Below are positions 24,398-33,450 of a stretch of DNA of 64,000 bases, one piece after another. The notes under the pieces are model-generated. The model was given only the letters and a program-made list of their open reading frames with translations, was not told the DNA's origin and did no database searches. A program made the translations under genes and the position numbers. How positions within the stretch are numbered: position 1 is the first letter of the stretch; each line of letters begins with the position of its first letter. The DNA is from Sulfuritalea sp. (GTDB lineage: Bacteria > Pseudomonadota > Gammaproteobacteria > Burkholderiales > Rhodocyclaceae): assembly GCA_016710465.1 (NCBI GenBank), contig JADJVS010000016.1:372001-436000 (forward strand), read 5' to 3'.

Positions 24398-25192
24398 TCA
24401 GTAAAGTTCGCCTGGTTTGGTCTGGGTCAGGATGTAGATGCGCTCGACGATTTCCTGCGCCGAGAGGACGCCGGAGCCAATGGGCAGCAGACGCCGATCC
24501 TTGACATTGCCGAGCACGACCAGCGGCACAACCGATACACCCAGCGCACCGGCCATCCCGTTATCTTTGGCCGGTCTTGGATAGTCGGGAAGACCGCCGC
24601 CATCGAGCGAAACGGGAAACACGGTGATGCCGTATTGCTCGGACAGCAGCTTGAGCGTGGGCGCCAGGCGATGGCAGTAAGGGCAATCCGAGCGGAAGAT
24701 GAAGAACAGGCCCCATTCCTTCGCCAGCGCAGCCAGCGTGTCTGTCTCGCGCCGGTTGCGCTGACTGTCGCGCACCTGGATGGCCGCGTTGTTCGACGGA
24801 TTACGCAGCTGATAGTTGATTTCGGGATTGGCCCAGACCACTCGCCGCCATACATCCGAAAACAACGATGCCCGGTCCATCAGGGCTTCCTGAGCAACGA
24901 TGTAGGTCTTCAGGTTTTCCGAAGTCGGCTTGAGGATGGCGATCGCCCGTTTCTGCTCGACCTCCTCGCGCAGCTTCTTGAGCGCATCAACGGCTCGTTC
25001 GCCTTCGCTCTCTGCGCGGTCTGGAGTCTTCTTTGGACTGGCTTCGGCGGCTTCCTCTTCCGCCAGATCGCAATACCAGTGAAACCTGGCTTCATCGCAC
25101 TGCCAGGAGGACGGATAGTCCAACGCCTCACGCGCCTGGGCGCTTGAACAAAGCAGGACGGCAAGTAGCGCCAACAAGCGTCTCATCGGCAT
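24398..25192 (-). CDS. traF: TraF-like thioredoxin-fold pilus assembly protein
   Basis: A 264-residue exported protein (signal peptide to about residue 20, ending AQA). The C-terminal thioredoxin fold carries an intact CPYC at 170-173, followed by LKLLSEQYGITVFPVSLDGGGLPDYP and SVVPLVVLGNVKDRRLLPIGSGVLS with the cis-proline. F TraF itself lacks the CxxC while its relative TrbB has it, so this protein may merge both roles. It would help disulphide formation in TraH, TraU and TraN. It is directly upstream of traH. Confidence 0.9.
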   Translation of the reverse strand: MPMRRLLALLAVLLCSSAQAREALDYPSSWQCDEARFHWYCDLAEEEAAEASPKKTPDRAESEGERAVDALKKLREEVEQKRAIAILKPTSENLKTYIVAQEALMDRASLFSDVWRRVVWANPEINYQLRNPSNNAAIQVRDSQRNRRETDTLAALAKEWGLFFIFRSDCPYCHRLAPTLKLLSEQYGITVFPVSLDGGGLPDYPRPAKDNGMAGALGVSVVPLVVLGNVKDRRLLPIGSGVLSAQEIVERIYILTQTKPGELY

Positions 25193-25195
25193 GGA

Positions 25196-25612
25196 TCACT
25201 TGGTCGTCGACGCCGGCAGGACAAGACCGGTCGCCTGCGCAACCTGCTCGGTCAGGTCTGGAATTCGCGAATCGGAGGTCTTGAGCAGTGCCGCCGTATT
25301 TACCAAAGCACAGGCACATCCCCGGCTGACCTGTTCGAGGGCAGCATCGAGCCTGGCGCCGAAGGCCTTGGCCTCCTCGAAGAGTTTTGCTTGCTCCTGG
25401 GCGTCCAGTCCCGGCTTGATCCGTTGCACCATGGATTGCTGCTGATGGGCGACCAAGCGGGCGATATCGACCCGCCCAAAACGGGGAATCTCCGGCGGAT
25501 GGCGGTACATCCAGACGACCAGAAGCATGGCCCCCGCCAGCAAGGTGGCGATGCTGGTCAGGACGTAGGGCTTGATCGATGGCACGTCACGACTCTCAGG
25601 ATCAGGTTGCAC
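25196..25612 (-). CDS. trbI: TrbI-like inner-membrane conjugation protein
   Basis: A 138-residue protein with one N-terminal transmembrane segment (VLTSIATLLAGAMLLVVWMY) and a short periplasmic domain beginning FGRVDIARLVAHQQQSMVQ, the pattern of type-F TrbI. It overlaps the end of traC and precedes traF. In F, TrbI influences pilus length and retraction and associates with TraH. The assignment rests on size, topology, the VDI..LV motif and position. Confidence 0.72.
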   Translation of the reverse strand: MQPDPESRDVPSIKPYVLTSIATLLAGAMLLVVWMYRHPPEIPRFGRVDIARLVAHQQQSMVQRIKPGLDAQEQAKLFEEAKAFGARLDAALEQVSRGCACALVNTAALLKTSDSRIPDLTEQVAQATGLVLPASTTK

Positions 25613-28172
25613 GTTGGGTTACCAGTTGTTCGATGGCATCCGCCACCGACAATCCTTGATCGCGCAGACGTTTGATCGCCTCGTAATCTTCGGCGCGCGT
25701 CGAATAAACCAACATGGAGAAGGGATCAAGCAGGAGGCGTCCCAGGCCCGACCCCATGGGCGAGTGAATATAGATTTCGGAGAAATTTCCATGCTCGGTA
25801 CTGACGGAGCCAAGCTGGCGCTTCAGCCACTCGTCGAGGGAGAGTTTCCCTTCCTTGCCCAGGCGCTCAATGTTCTCCGCTTTCTGGCGCAGCAGGAACA
25901 GCCAGTCGGCGTTGTTGATGGCCGCCTTGGTCGCTTCGTTCTTGTAGTAGTCGTCGACCGACTGGGTGATCGTGCCGAAAGCCCCGCCATACTTGCGGGC
26001 GCGCCGATAGCCAGCCTCGATGAAGCTGCCGCTTGACCCCGAACCCATCAAATCCCAGCTTTCGTCGATGATGACCAGCTTGCGCCGGGAACGGTCGCGG
26101 TACATCTCCTGAGTGATGCGGTACATGATCAGTTGCATCACTACCGATTGCAGGTCTTTCTTGGATTTCAGTTCTTCCAGCTCGAGCACAACGAAGTCCT
26201 TGTCGAACTGGATGTTGGCATCGCCCTCGAAGTAACTCGCATACACGCCGTGGCGGGTATAGGGTTCCAGCGCCGTCGCCAGGCGACTCAGATCCCGCTC
26301 GTATTCACCTTCGCTGGATAGACGACCAGTCTGGAGCAACTCGTAGATATCGGTGATCGTGGCCGAGCGTCCCTTGGCGTCCCAGACACGCTTGATGGCG
26401 GACCCCAACGCCGTGTAGCTGTAGTTGTCGAGCGGTTCACGCGGGCTGGCCATCTGGGCCAGCAGAGGCAGGACCATCTCCATGTCGGCGTTGATATCGA
26501 TGATCATGGAGAACGGGTTGAGGCAGATCGTGTTCTGACGCTCGTCGGAAAACTCGATGAACTCGCCGTCCAGCAATTCGCACAGGTTCTTGTAGGAACG
26601 ACCGACGTCAATGATCCAGACCTTTGCGCCGGCGCCGAGGTAGCGATAAGTCATTTCATTGACGAACACCGACTTGCCGGAACCAGAAAGCGCCGCGACG
26701 GCAAAGTTGAAATTTCCGCCCGTGTTGTCGAACAGGTCGAAGCCGATGACCTGGCCGCGCCGCCCGAACAGCGTCATCACCGGCGTCTGCGTACCCTTCC
26801 ACTCGGCGATCAGCGGCGATGTCATCACAGCGTTGTCGGCGGTCTTGGTATTGATCCGGCCGAACTGACGCAGGTCGTTTTGCAGGGCCGGGGTCAGTGT
26901 CATTGGCATGGTTGCGGTCAGCGCCTGATGCTGAAGGTAGAAATCCTTGGTCAGATCGAAGCCGCGGGCACGCCAGACGGCGCGTACGGAATGCTCGCAG
27001 CGCGAAGCCTCCCCCACCCGCGAAACCAGGCATACCTGGTGATACATCCCGACCACGGTGCGTCCGCTGTCGAATGCCTTCAGCACCATGTCCCAGTCGC
27101 GTTTGCGCTCTTGCAGATCGGGCTGAAAATGGGCGAGATAGGAACCGGCACTCTGGGTCGCCCGTGCGGCCTTCATCTGGGCCCGGGTACGCGCCGACTC
27201 GTAGTCAAGTGCCACCGCCCCCATGGTGATAATGAAGGGACAGGGCATCGCAAGGGCCAGCTGATAGGGATCGCCGATCAGGTAATTCATGCCGGACAGC
27301 CGGAAGTATCGCGGATACTGGCGCACCGAAAACAGCTGCAGGACGGACTCATCCCCGCCGGCCTTGCGAAAGCGGATGTCGCTATCACCCACTCGCGAAG
27401 CGATTTCCAGATTGGAAATCTGCTTGCGCAGCGGCTGATCGGCATTCCAGTCGATCGGCGCCACTGCTCCCCCGGAAAACAACCGGGAGTGGTCGAAGAA
27501 ATCGCCGACAAAGTTGAGCAGGTCATCCGGTCCCCAGTCATGGCCAGGCAAATGGGCTGACTTCAAGGTGGCATGAATACTTTCCCGGATGCGCAAGGCT
27601 TCATCCACATCGGCCGGCAGTTCGGGATCGAGCGGCAATGTGACCGAGATGACCGAACGAAAATCTCGCAGCAGGTAGGTCTGGTGACCAAAGATCGATT
27701 CGCCGGTGCCTTTCAGGTAGTGATCGATCCGGCGGCGCGCCAGCAGGCGGAAGATGTTGCCGTGCCGACGCTGAATACCTTCGTCATCGGAATCAATCGC
27801 AGAGGCTGGCAGCAAGTTGGCCTGTTTTTTCAGCGTGGGCAGGATGTGCGGGCTGCCGTACAGCGAGACTTGAATACCAGTACCCGGTGGACAGGACACG
27901 AACAGACTGGCCAGGACCTTTTCCATTTCGTCGTTGGCACCGGTCTGCGGCAGCGTCTCGATACAAAAGCCGATGGCGTGTTCCTCGCGCTCCCCAAAGC
28001 CTCCTTGATCCAGTGCGAAGAGACGTGTGTCCTCCTGCCAGGCAAGATAGGGAAGAATTCCGCTCAGGCGAGGCATCCGTGAAATTTCCTGCAGCAGATG
28101 CCTGGGCAAACGATCGGCTTCCGCATTCCGTTCGGGCAAGAATGCCTCTCTCAAGATTTCAGCGAATCCCAT
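25602..28172 (-). CDS. traC: TraC-like conjugation ATPase (VirB4 family)
   Basis: A 856-residue cytoplasmic ATPase. The ATG at 28172 overlaps the traV stop as TGATG. It has the TraC_F_IV N-terminal region, Walker A ALSGSGKS near residue 497, Walker B LVIIDESWDL near 702, and the VirB4-type GTITQSVDDYYKN and NADWLFLLRQKAENIERL motifs after it. It powers pilus assembly and substrate transfer at the base of the secretion channel. Length matches F TraC. Confidence 0.95.
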   Translation of the reverse strand: MGFAEILREAFLPERNAEADRLPRHLLQEISRMPRLSGILPYLAWQEDTRLFALDQGGFGEREEHAIGFCIETLPQTGANDEMEKVLASLFVSCPPGTGIQVSLYGSPHILPTLKKQANLLPASAIDSDDEGIQRRHGNIFRLLARRRIDHYLKGTGESIFGHQTYLLRDFRSVISVTLPLDPELPADVDEALRIRESIHATLKSAHLPGHDWGPDDLLNFVGDFFDHSRLFSGGAVAPIDWNADQPLRKQISNLEIASRVGDSDIRFRKAGGDESVLQLFSVRQYPRYFRLSGMNYLIGDPYQLALAMPCPFIITMGAVALDYESARTRAQMKAARATQSAGSYLAHFQPDLQERKRDWDMVLKAFDSGRTVVGMYHQVCLVSRVGEASRCEHSVRAVWRARGFDLTKDFYLQHQALTATMPMTLTPALQNDLRQFGRINTKTADNAVMTSPLIAEWKGTQTPVMTLFGRRGQVIGFDLFDNTGGNFNFAVAALSGSGKSVFVNEMTYRYLGAGAKVWIIDVGRSYKNLCELLDGEFIEFSDERQNTICLNPFSMIIDINADMEMVLPLLAQMASPREPLDNYSYTALGSAIKRVWDAKGRSATITDIYELLQTGRLSSEGEYERDLSRLATALEPYTRHGVYASYFEGDANIQFDKDFVVLELEELKSKKDLQSVVMQLIMYRITQEMYRDRSRRKLVIIDESWDLMGSGSSGSFIEAGYRRARKYGGAFGTITQSVDDYYKNEATKAAINNADWLFLLRQKAENIERLGKEGKLSLDEWLKRQLGSVSTEHGNFSEIYIHSPMGSGLGRLLLDPFSMLVYSTRAEDYEAIKRLRDQGLSVADAIEQLVTQRAT

Positions 28173-28738
28173 CACTCCCCCTCGCCAGACACGGACGGCA
28201 CCGAGCGCGCAGACGATCCGGGCGGTAGGGTTGGCAACATCGCGCCACTCGGTGGCGATGCACGCTCCATTTGCAGGGACTGTCCACCCGTTGGTGGCGA
28301 TTGAGGCGCGAACGTCTTCGGCGGCACGACCGGGCGGTAGCCTTCCGTCGCCTTGCGCCGAGAGTGCTCGATCTGCCAGCGGCCGGAATCGACAACCATG
28401 TAGAAATAGGACTGATCGTGCAGCACCTCGTCGTCATCTTCCCAAGGAGCCAGCCACACGCGACGCACCTTCTGCGCACTTCTCAAGGGATCGCCGGAGC
28501 GCGGGGCCATCGCATCGATCCTGGCCTGAGCATTCAAGGCATTGCCCGGTTTGACCGCAGGACGTTGCCCCGGCAGATTGTTCTGCACCGCATTGGCATA
28601 GACGCCAGACAGCGAAGCGCAGGAAATACCGTCCGGCGCCTTGCAGGAAAAGCCCCCCTGTCCATCCAGGCCGGTCATGCCGGCACAGCCAGCCAGCCCG
28701 AGCATGAGCGGGACGAGCAGCGTCTGGCCGATGCTCAT
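28172..28738 (-). CDS. traV: TraV-like outer-membrane lipoprotein
   Basis: A 188-residue lipoprotein with signal peptide and lipobox LAGC near residues 15-18, and two further cysteines (FSCKAPDGISCASLSGVYANA), the TraV signature. The start at 28738 overlaps the dsbC stop as ATGA. TraV is the VirB7-like part of the outer-membrane core with TraK and TraB. The C-terminal half holds KVRRVWLAPWEDDDEVLHDQSYFYMVVDSGRW, also typical. Confidence 0.92.
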   Translation of the reverse strand: MSIGQTLLVPLMLGLAGCAGMTGLDGQGGFSCKAPDGISCASLSGVYANAVQNNLPGQRPAVKPGNALNAQARIDAMAPRSGDPLRSAQKVRRVWLAPWEDDDEVLHDQSYFYMVVDSGRWQIEHSRRKATEGYRPVVPPKTFAPQSPPTGGQSLQMERASPPSGAMLPTLPPGSSARSVPSVSGEGE

Positions 28739-29460
28739 CGCCCAGACTCCAGCAGCCACTGCTCGATGCGTTCCTTTGGTGCCGCGCCAGGCAGGATGCG
28801 GCCATCGGCAGACAGCAGGGTCGGCGTCCCCTGAATGCCCAGACGCTGGCCAAGCTGAATGTTCCGTTCGATCGGATGATCACACTTGCGGCTGGCCGGC
28901 GCCTTACCCGATTTCATCAACTCCGCCCACGCCTGCGCGCGATTCGCCGCGCACCAAACGGCGATCGATTTGTCCCTGGCCTCGGGGTGCAAACCTTCGA
29001 GCGGATAGGGGAAGGTATAGAGCGTGACGTTGTCGAGCTTGTCGAGTTCCGATTCCAGACGTCGGCAATACGGGCAATCCGGATCGGAAAACACCGCCAG
29101 CACCCGCTCGCCCTTGCCACGCACGATTTTGATGGCATCCGCCAGCGGCAAGTCACCGAAGGCAACCCGTGCCGTCTTCTCCACCCGCTCGGCGGTCAGA
29201 TCGCGCTGTTCCTTCATGTCGAACAGGTGCCCGAAAACGAAATAGCGGCCGGTTGCGTCGGTGTATGCCGCGTTCTTACCCATCACGACTTCAAACAACG
29301 ACGGGATTTCAGAGCGCTGCACCCGCTCGATCTTGGTGGCCGGATACATCTCCTTGAGACGGACCGACAATGCCTCGGCAGACTCATCGGCCGCCACTGT
29401 GGTCGAGCTGGTGACGGCAAGAATGAGGCCGAGCACGGCCATGGGTAATTTGATGCTCAT
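28735..29460 (-). CDS. dsbC: DsbC-family disulphide isomerase of the transfer operon
   Basis: A 241-residue periplasmic protein with a signal peptide ending TVAA. The start at 29460 is set by this signal peptide; the open frame upstream lies inside traB. The N-terminal DsbC dimerisation region is followed by a thioredoxin fold with CPYC at 129-132 and the cis-proline GTPTLLSADGR. It would reshuffle disulphides in cysteine-rich transfer proteins such as TraN, TraU and TraH. A DsbC gene at this place between traB and traV is common in MPF-F elements of the SXT/Tra_F class. Confidence 0.93.
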   Translation of the reverse strand: MSIKLPMAVLGLILAVTSSTTVAADESAEALSVRLKEMYPATKIERVQRSEIPSLFEVVMGKNAAYTDATGRYFVFGHLFDMKEQRDLTAERVEKTARVAFGDLPLADAIKIVRGKGERVLAVFSDPDCPYCRRLESELDKLDNVTLYTFPYPLEGLHPEARDKSIAVWCAANRAQAWAELMKSGKAPASRKCDHPIERNIQLGQRLGIQGTPTLLSADGRILPGAAPKERIEQWLLESGR

Positions 29461-29482
29461 GTTGTCGTACTCCTGTTCGAGG

Positions 29483-30751
29483 TCAATTGGCTTGGTAGGG
29501 CTCAAGCGGCTTTTTCTGGATTTCCCTGCCGCGCCGCCAGATATCGGTGTAGGTATCAAGGTCTCCGCCTGCCGCTTCGGTTTCAAGCGAGAATCCCTTG
29601 GTGAACACCACATCCACGGTGCGCCCGGCATCGACTTCGATGATTGGGAACATCTTTTCGGCCAGCGTGATGTAGTACTGGGACAGGCGGTCCAAGGCCT
29701 TACCGACTCCGGTACCGATACCGGCCTGGAACTGCTTGCCCGGATCGATGGTGCCGACGGAACCCAGCGGATTGGTCGAGATCGTGGTTGCGCTTTGCTG
29801 AAAGGCTTGTCCAATGCCAGCGCCGATACCGGCAACCAGCGCGTTGGCTAGCACCTGTCCTTGTTTGCTCACCAGACGGCCGCGCATCCCGGCTTTGCCA
29901 TCCTCGCCGACGACATAGCCCTTTACCGGCACATCGATGGCCTTGCCGTCATGGCGAACGCAGGAAAGTGATTCGAGCCGGATATAGGCACGCTCCGAGC
30001 TGATGTCGCCATGGCTTGCACCCAATGCCAAGCATTCCTTGATCTTGAAGCGGTAGCGATTGGGCAGGAATGCGTTGTCCTGAACCCGCATCAGAATCGG
30101 ATGAGGATTGCTCTGCGCCTGCCCGCCGGTCGGCGCATCCAGTCCGCCGAGCAGTGCCGCCCGAAAGAATGATCCCGAAGGGACATAACTGCGGGCGTCG
30201 CGTTTGGCCTCCACCTTGCCTGCTGTTTCCGGAGGCACCACGCGCGGATCGCTTACCTCAAAGGAGGCAATGCCTGGGGGCCGTGGCGGCGGTGGCGGTT
30301 CCGTGGTGCGGTCCTCCTTCGCGCCACTGAGTGAAGTCGGCATGGGCGGTGGCGGCAGCGGCGACATGGGTGTCTGCGCCGGCATCGGGGCTGGCGGAGG
30401 CGGCAACGTCAGTGCCAGCGGCGCAACGGTCGTGGGTTTCTTGTCGAGCGTATCGACCTGCTGGCGCAAGCCCTGGATCATGTCCTCCATTTGCCGCATC
30501 TGTTCCGCGCTCTTGCTCATCCAGATATCACGGGGATCGGCCTGAGCACCAGGAGTGGCAATCGGCATCGGTTGCGGTCGCGACTGGTTGTTTCCCTGAG
30601 GTAGCTGCACCGGTTTGTCCCAGATGGCCACGCCGCCAAATACCAACAACAGGAAAGCGCCGATTCCCAACCCGAGGATCAGGTATTGCCGATGCTTCGG
30701 CGACAGGCGTGAAATGGCCCCGGCGAACTTGGACGGCGGCGGATTAGCCAT
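29483..30751 (-). CDS. traB: TraB-like core-complex protein (VirB10 family)
   Basis: A 422-residue protein. One N-terminal transmembrane segment (QYLILGLGIGAFLLLVFGGVAIWD), then a coiled coil (EQMRQMEDMIQGLRQQVDTLDKK), a proline-rich spacer near residues 105-165, and a C-terminal VirB10-like domain (YVPSGSFFRAALLGGLDAPTG, then CVRHDGKAIDVPVKGYVVGEDGKAGMRGRLVSKQG). It spans the envelope and links the inner-membrane energy supply to the TraK/TraV outer ring. It overlaps traK by 8 bp. Confidence 0.95.
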   Translation of the reverse strand: MANPPPSKFAGAISRLSPKHRQYLILGLGIGAFLLLVFGGVAIWDKPVQLPQGNNQSRPQPMPIATPGAQADPRDIWMSKSAEQMRQMEDMIQGLRQQVDTLDKKPTTVAPLALTLPPPPAPMPAQTPMSPLPPPPMPTSLSGAKEDRTTEPPPPPRPPGIASFEVSDPRVVPPETAGKVEAKRDARSYVPSGSFFRAALLGGLDAPTGGQAQSNPHPILMRVQDNAFLPNRYRFKIKECLALGASHGDISSERAYIRLESLSCVRHDGKAIDVPVKGYVVGEDGKAGMRGRLVSKQGQVLANALVAGIGAGIGQAFQQSATTISTNPLGSVGTIDPGKQFQAGIGTGVGKALDRLSQYYITLAEKMFPIIEVDAGRTVDVVFTKGFSLETEAAGGDLDTYTDIWRRGREIQKKPLEPYQAN

Positions 30752-31439
30752 CGCGCCCCTCCAGCACCACCATGATCTGGGTCGATTCGCCAGGCTCCAG
30801 CTCCAGCGTCTCGACCATCACCGCGAGTACGCCACGGCGATAGAGTTCGCGCTCGTCGATCACCATCCGTTGCTTGGAAACATTTGTCAGCTGGTACTTC
30901 TCGCCGACGAGCGCGCCTTCCAGCGTGCGCACCAAGACAAAGCGGGCTTCGTTCCAGAGCGGAACGATGTCCAGGACATCCTTGGCGATCATGTCCTCCG
31001 GCTCTGCATCGCGCGCCAAGGCCAACATGACGCGACGGATGGCGGCATTGCGCGATTCGTCGGCGACAAACGCTTTGGGCTCCTGACGCAGCCGGCTGCG
31101 ATCACGTATCACGATCGTCTCGGCTGGAACATCGGCCACTTTGATATTCAGCTTCCAGTGCCGTCCGGCATCGTCGGCGACAAACAGTGTCAGAAAGGAC
31201 TTGTCCGCAGCAGGCTTCACGTAGGCCACTCCGCTGTCCTTGTCCGGCGTCACCTGGAATTCGCCCTCGACGCCCTGGATGCGTCGAATCTTCCGCCCCT
31301 CGATCCGGATCAGGTTGGGTTCGCTGCGCGACATCGTGGCGATGAGCCCATCGTCGGGGCTGCCGTCCAGGGTTTGACCCGCGAACGCCGCCAAGCTGGC
31401 GCTAGCGAGGCACAGTGCCAGTAGTAGCGGCTTGAGCAT
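30744..31439 (-). CDS. traK: TraK-like secretin of the conjugation core complex (VirB9 family)
   Basis: A 231-residue exported protein; the start at 31439 gives a signal peptide ending LAAFA, whereas the longer frame lies inside traE. The protein carries the TraK pattern DGLIATMSRSEPNLIRIEGRKI, VAYVKPAADKSFLTLFVAD and a C-terminal ETLELEPGESTQIMVV segment. TraK is the periplasmic/outer-membrane VirB9-like ring component that binds TraV and TraB. It overlaps traE by 38 bp. Confidence 0.92.
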   Translation of the reverse strand: MLKPLLLALCLASASLAAFAGQTLDGSPDDGLIATMSRSEPNLIRIEGRKIRRIQGVEGEFQVTPDKDSGVAYVKPAADKSFLTLFVADDAGRHWKLNIKVADVPAETIVIRDRSRLRQEPKAFVADESRNAAIRRVMLALARDAEPEDMIAKDVLDIVPLWNEARFVLVRTLEGALVGEKYQLTNVSKQRMVIDERELYRRGVLAVMVETLELEPGESTQIMVVLEGRDG

Positions 31440-32028
31440 TGGTAACAGCGCCGGCGATCCCGAAGGGATCCTGGTCGCTGGTTTCCTTGAACTCGGATAC
31501 ATGGAGTCTCCCGTTGAGATAACGAAAGCCGACGACATAGGTCGTCTGCTTCTCGGCGGCTTTCTTGTCGCTAACCCAGGTTTGCAGCACGCCAGAGAGC
31601 GCCACCTTCATGGCCGACTCGTCGACCGTCATGGCCTGCGTAGAGAACTGGGTCGAGGTGTTGTTCTTGCGGATGAAGTCCACCCGTGCGCCAAACTCGG
31701 CCTGTAGCCTGCCGTAGTCGCTGGGCGCGGTGTATTTGAGGAACTGGTCCTTTTGGTACTCGGCGACATGGGGCGTGATATTCAGCGCGAGCCCGGCATA
31801 CCAGTACGCCATTTCCTTCAGGTACTCCACGGAAACCTTCTGCCCGCTCACCCAGAAGGATTGGTGGATTTCAGGGGGGACGAGAATCGTCCGTTCCGAA
31901 CCGGCCACGGTGAGCGAAGCCCCCGCGTTCGCCAGCAGCGCCAGAACCAGGCCGGCGAGCGCGATTCTCATGAACAATATTTCGTTGCGCTGGTTGTCCC
32001 GCTCGGCGGTGAATTTGCTGAACTTCAT
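31402..32028 (-). CDS. traE: TraE-like inner-membrane protein (VirB8 family)
   Basis: A 208-residue protein with one N-terminal transmembrane segment (ILFMRIALAGLVLALLANAGASL) and a periplasmic VirB8-like domain starting with RTILVPPEIHQSFWVSG, the TraE signature, then SVEYLKEMAYWYAGLALNITP. It is an assembly factor of the inner-membrane complex. It sits between traL and traK in the canonical L-E-K-B order. Confidence 0.94.
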   Translation of the reverse strand: MKFSKFTAERDNQRNEILFMRIALAGLVLALLANAGASLTVAGSERTILVPPEIHQSFWVSGQKVSVEYLKEMAYWYAGLALNITPHVAEYQKDQFLKYTAPSDYGRLQAEFGARVDFIRKNNTSTQFSTQAMTVDESAMKVALSGVLQTWVSDKKAAEKQTTYVVGFRYLNGRLHVSEFKETSDQDPFGIAGAVTNAQAATTGTVPR

Positions 32029-32031
32029 GGG

Positions 32032-32322
32032 TCAGCCCAGAAAGAACCGATAGTGCGAAGGCGGTGTCGCTCGAGCACGGATCACGATCCAGCTGGGCAG
32101 CCACCAATACAGGGCATGCAGCGCGAACTTCGGATGCTTGCCTGTCTTGATGCGCCCGTATTGCCAGGCGACCACGCCACCGAAGAGCATCCCGGCCACC
32201 ATCGCCCCGGAAACGACGCCCATGCCCATAACCAGCAGGAACAGGATCGCCTGGTCGAAATCCCACCACAGGAAGCGCTCCTGCGCTTCCAGGGACTTTG
32301 GGATATAGCCGATCTCGTCCAT
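32032..32322 (-). CDS. traL: TraL-like inner-membrane protein (VirB3 family)
   Basis: A 96-residue protein with two closely spaced transmembrane helices (AILFLLVMGMGVVSGAMVAGMLFGGVV) and the family pattern YIPKSLEAQERFLWWDFDQA at the start and GKHPKFALHALYWWLPSW towards the end. It lies 13 bp after traA and 3 bp before traE. TraL helps assemble the pilus at the inner membrane. Confidence 0.93.
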   Translation of the reverse strand: MDEIGYIPKSLEAQERFLWWDFDQAILFLLVMGMGVVSGAMVAGMLFGGVVAWQYGRIKTGKHPKFALHALYWWLPSWIVIRARATPPSHYRFFLG

Positions 32323-32335
32323 GCCTGGGCCAGCC

Positions 32336-32629
32336 TCAGATCGTGGCGGTCAGGATGCCCGAGGCGATCGTCGGGGCGTATTGGAGGAATACCGCGAAAC
32401 CGATGCCCGACAGGATGGCTATCGGATTCAGCCGCGCCAGAGAAAACAACGCGCCCAGGCCAATTGCGGCGACGGCGGCGGCCTTGCCAAAGTAGCCTTG
32501 GACGAGGCCGGTGAGCCAGGTATAGAGACTCTGGAATTCCGTACCGGTAGTGCCTGCTATGGCGCCTGTCGCGGCGACCAGCAACATGAGCGCGAGCGCG
32601 CCCTTCAACGCATTACGACTGCTTTGCAT
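32336..32629 (-). CDS. traA: TraA-like F-type pilin precursor
   Basis: A 97-residue protein; the ATG at 32629 has GGGGGAAG upstream. It has a leader with a hydrophobic segment and a cleavage site around GAIAG, then two hydrophobic helices (AAVAAIGLGALFSLA and AILSGIGFAVFLQYAP), the layout of F-like propilins that are inserted in the inner membrane before assembly. It is the first gene of the canonical A-L-E-K-B series. Which peptidase trims it, the host LepB or the element's TraF-type S26 enzyme, is not visible. Confidence 0.88.
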   Translation of the reverse strand: MQSSRNALKGALALMLLVAATGAIAGTTGTEFQSLYTWLTGLVQGYFGKAAAVAAIGLGALFSLARLNPIAILSGIGFAVFLQYAPTIASGILTATI

Positions 32630-32816
32630 GACTTCCCCCTTGAAGATCGATAAAACACTTGATGAGCCAGCCCAGTCCCAGGCCAACCGAAATTCCACCC
32701 AGATGGGCTTCAAAACCGCTTTCGATGGGCGAGCCCGGGGCGAGGATGCCGATGGCGATGAATCCGCCGGCGATAGCGATGTCGCGGATGAATCCGCGGT
32801 TATGAGGTAACTTCAC
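32613..32816 (-). CDS. Small inner-membrane protein upstream of pilin
   Basis: A 67-residue protein with two hydrophobic segments (IAIAGGFIAIGILAPG and LGGISVGLGLGWLIKCFID). It overlaps the end of the OmpA-like gene by 17 bp and the traA start by 17 bp, which argues for real, coupled translation. The family is not recognised. Topology suggests a holin-like or pilin-associated helper. Confidence 0.6.
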   Translation of the reverse strand: MKLPHNRGFIRDIAIAGGFIAIGILAPGSPIESGFEAHLGGISVGLGLGWLIKCFIDLQGGSHAKQS

Positions 32817-33450
32817 TTAATTGCACTCCCTTGCTGTTGCTGACCACACCCCGCTTTGCAACGAGATGCACCAAACGAATTTCCACGCGCCGGTTCTGGC
32901 GGCGAGCGACTTCGGTACGAGAACCGTCCACGTAACAACACATGCCCTCCGCATCCACCTTGATCGATGCCAAAACCCCCTGACGGACAAGCCAATCCCT
33001 GACGGTGTCGGCACGCTGCCTCGCCAGCCGATCATTGAAAGCCCTGGTACCGATGTCATCGGTTCGACCGATCACCTTGATGCGGATCGATTTCTTGGCT
33101 TCAGGCAGAAGTGCCTTCATCTTTCTTTCCCCGATCTCGGTCAGATGGCTTTTTCCGAAATCGAAATGAATGACATGTACATTGACCGCCTCACTCGTCA
33201 GCGGCGACGAAGGGGCAGGATCAGATGGCAGTTGCGGCGAGACTGTGGTCGCACTTCTGGATCGCTCGATGACGGCTAGGGTCTTTTGCGTGGGACGAGG
33301 ACAGTTCGCTTCCGCACATGTCGAGAATTGACGATCTATCCAGCCGATCCCGTGGCGGATCTGCTCCGATACCGGATGTTCAGGTGCGGTGCTACAGCCC
33401 ATCAGAGCGAATGCCGATCCGAGGCTCAACATGCGCATCAGGATCGCCAT
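32800..33450 (-). CDS. OmpA-family lipoprotein
   Basis: A 216-residue lipoprotein (lipobox ALMGC near residues 15-19) with a C-terminal OmpA peptidoglycan-binding domain: VHVIHFDFGKSHLTEIG, then VIGRTDDIGTRAFNDRLARQRADTVRDWLVRQG and RQNRRVEIRLV. It would tie the transfer machine to the cell wall. It overlaps the transglycosylase gene by 13 bp, so peptidoglycan opening and anchoring are encoded side by side at the head of the operon. Confidence 0.85.
   Translation of the reverse strand: MAILMRMLSLGSAFALMGCSTAPEHPVSEQIRHGIGWIDRQFSTCAEANCPRPTQKTLAVIERSRSATTVSPQLPSDPAPSSPLTSEAVNVHVIHFDFGKSHLTEIGERKMKALLPEAKKSIRIKVIGRTDDIGTRAFNDRLARQRADTVRDWLVRQGVLASIKVDAEGMCCYVDGSRTEVARRQNRRVEIRLVHLVAKRGVVSNSKGVQLSEVTS

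Noticed and set aside
29461..29835. Longer start for dsbC
   Set aside because: The upstream codons are a shadow of traB, and the signal peptide starts at 29460.
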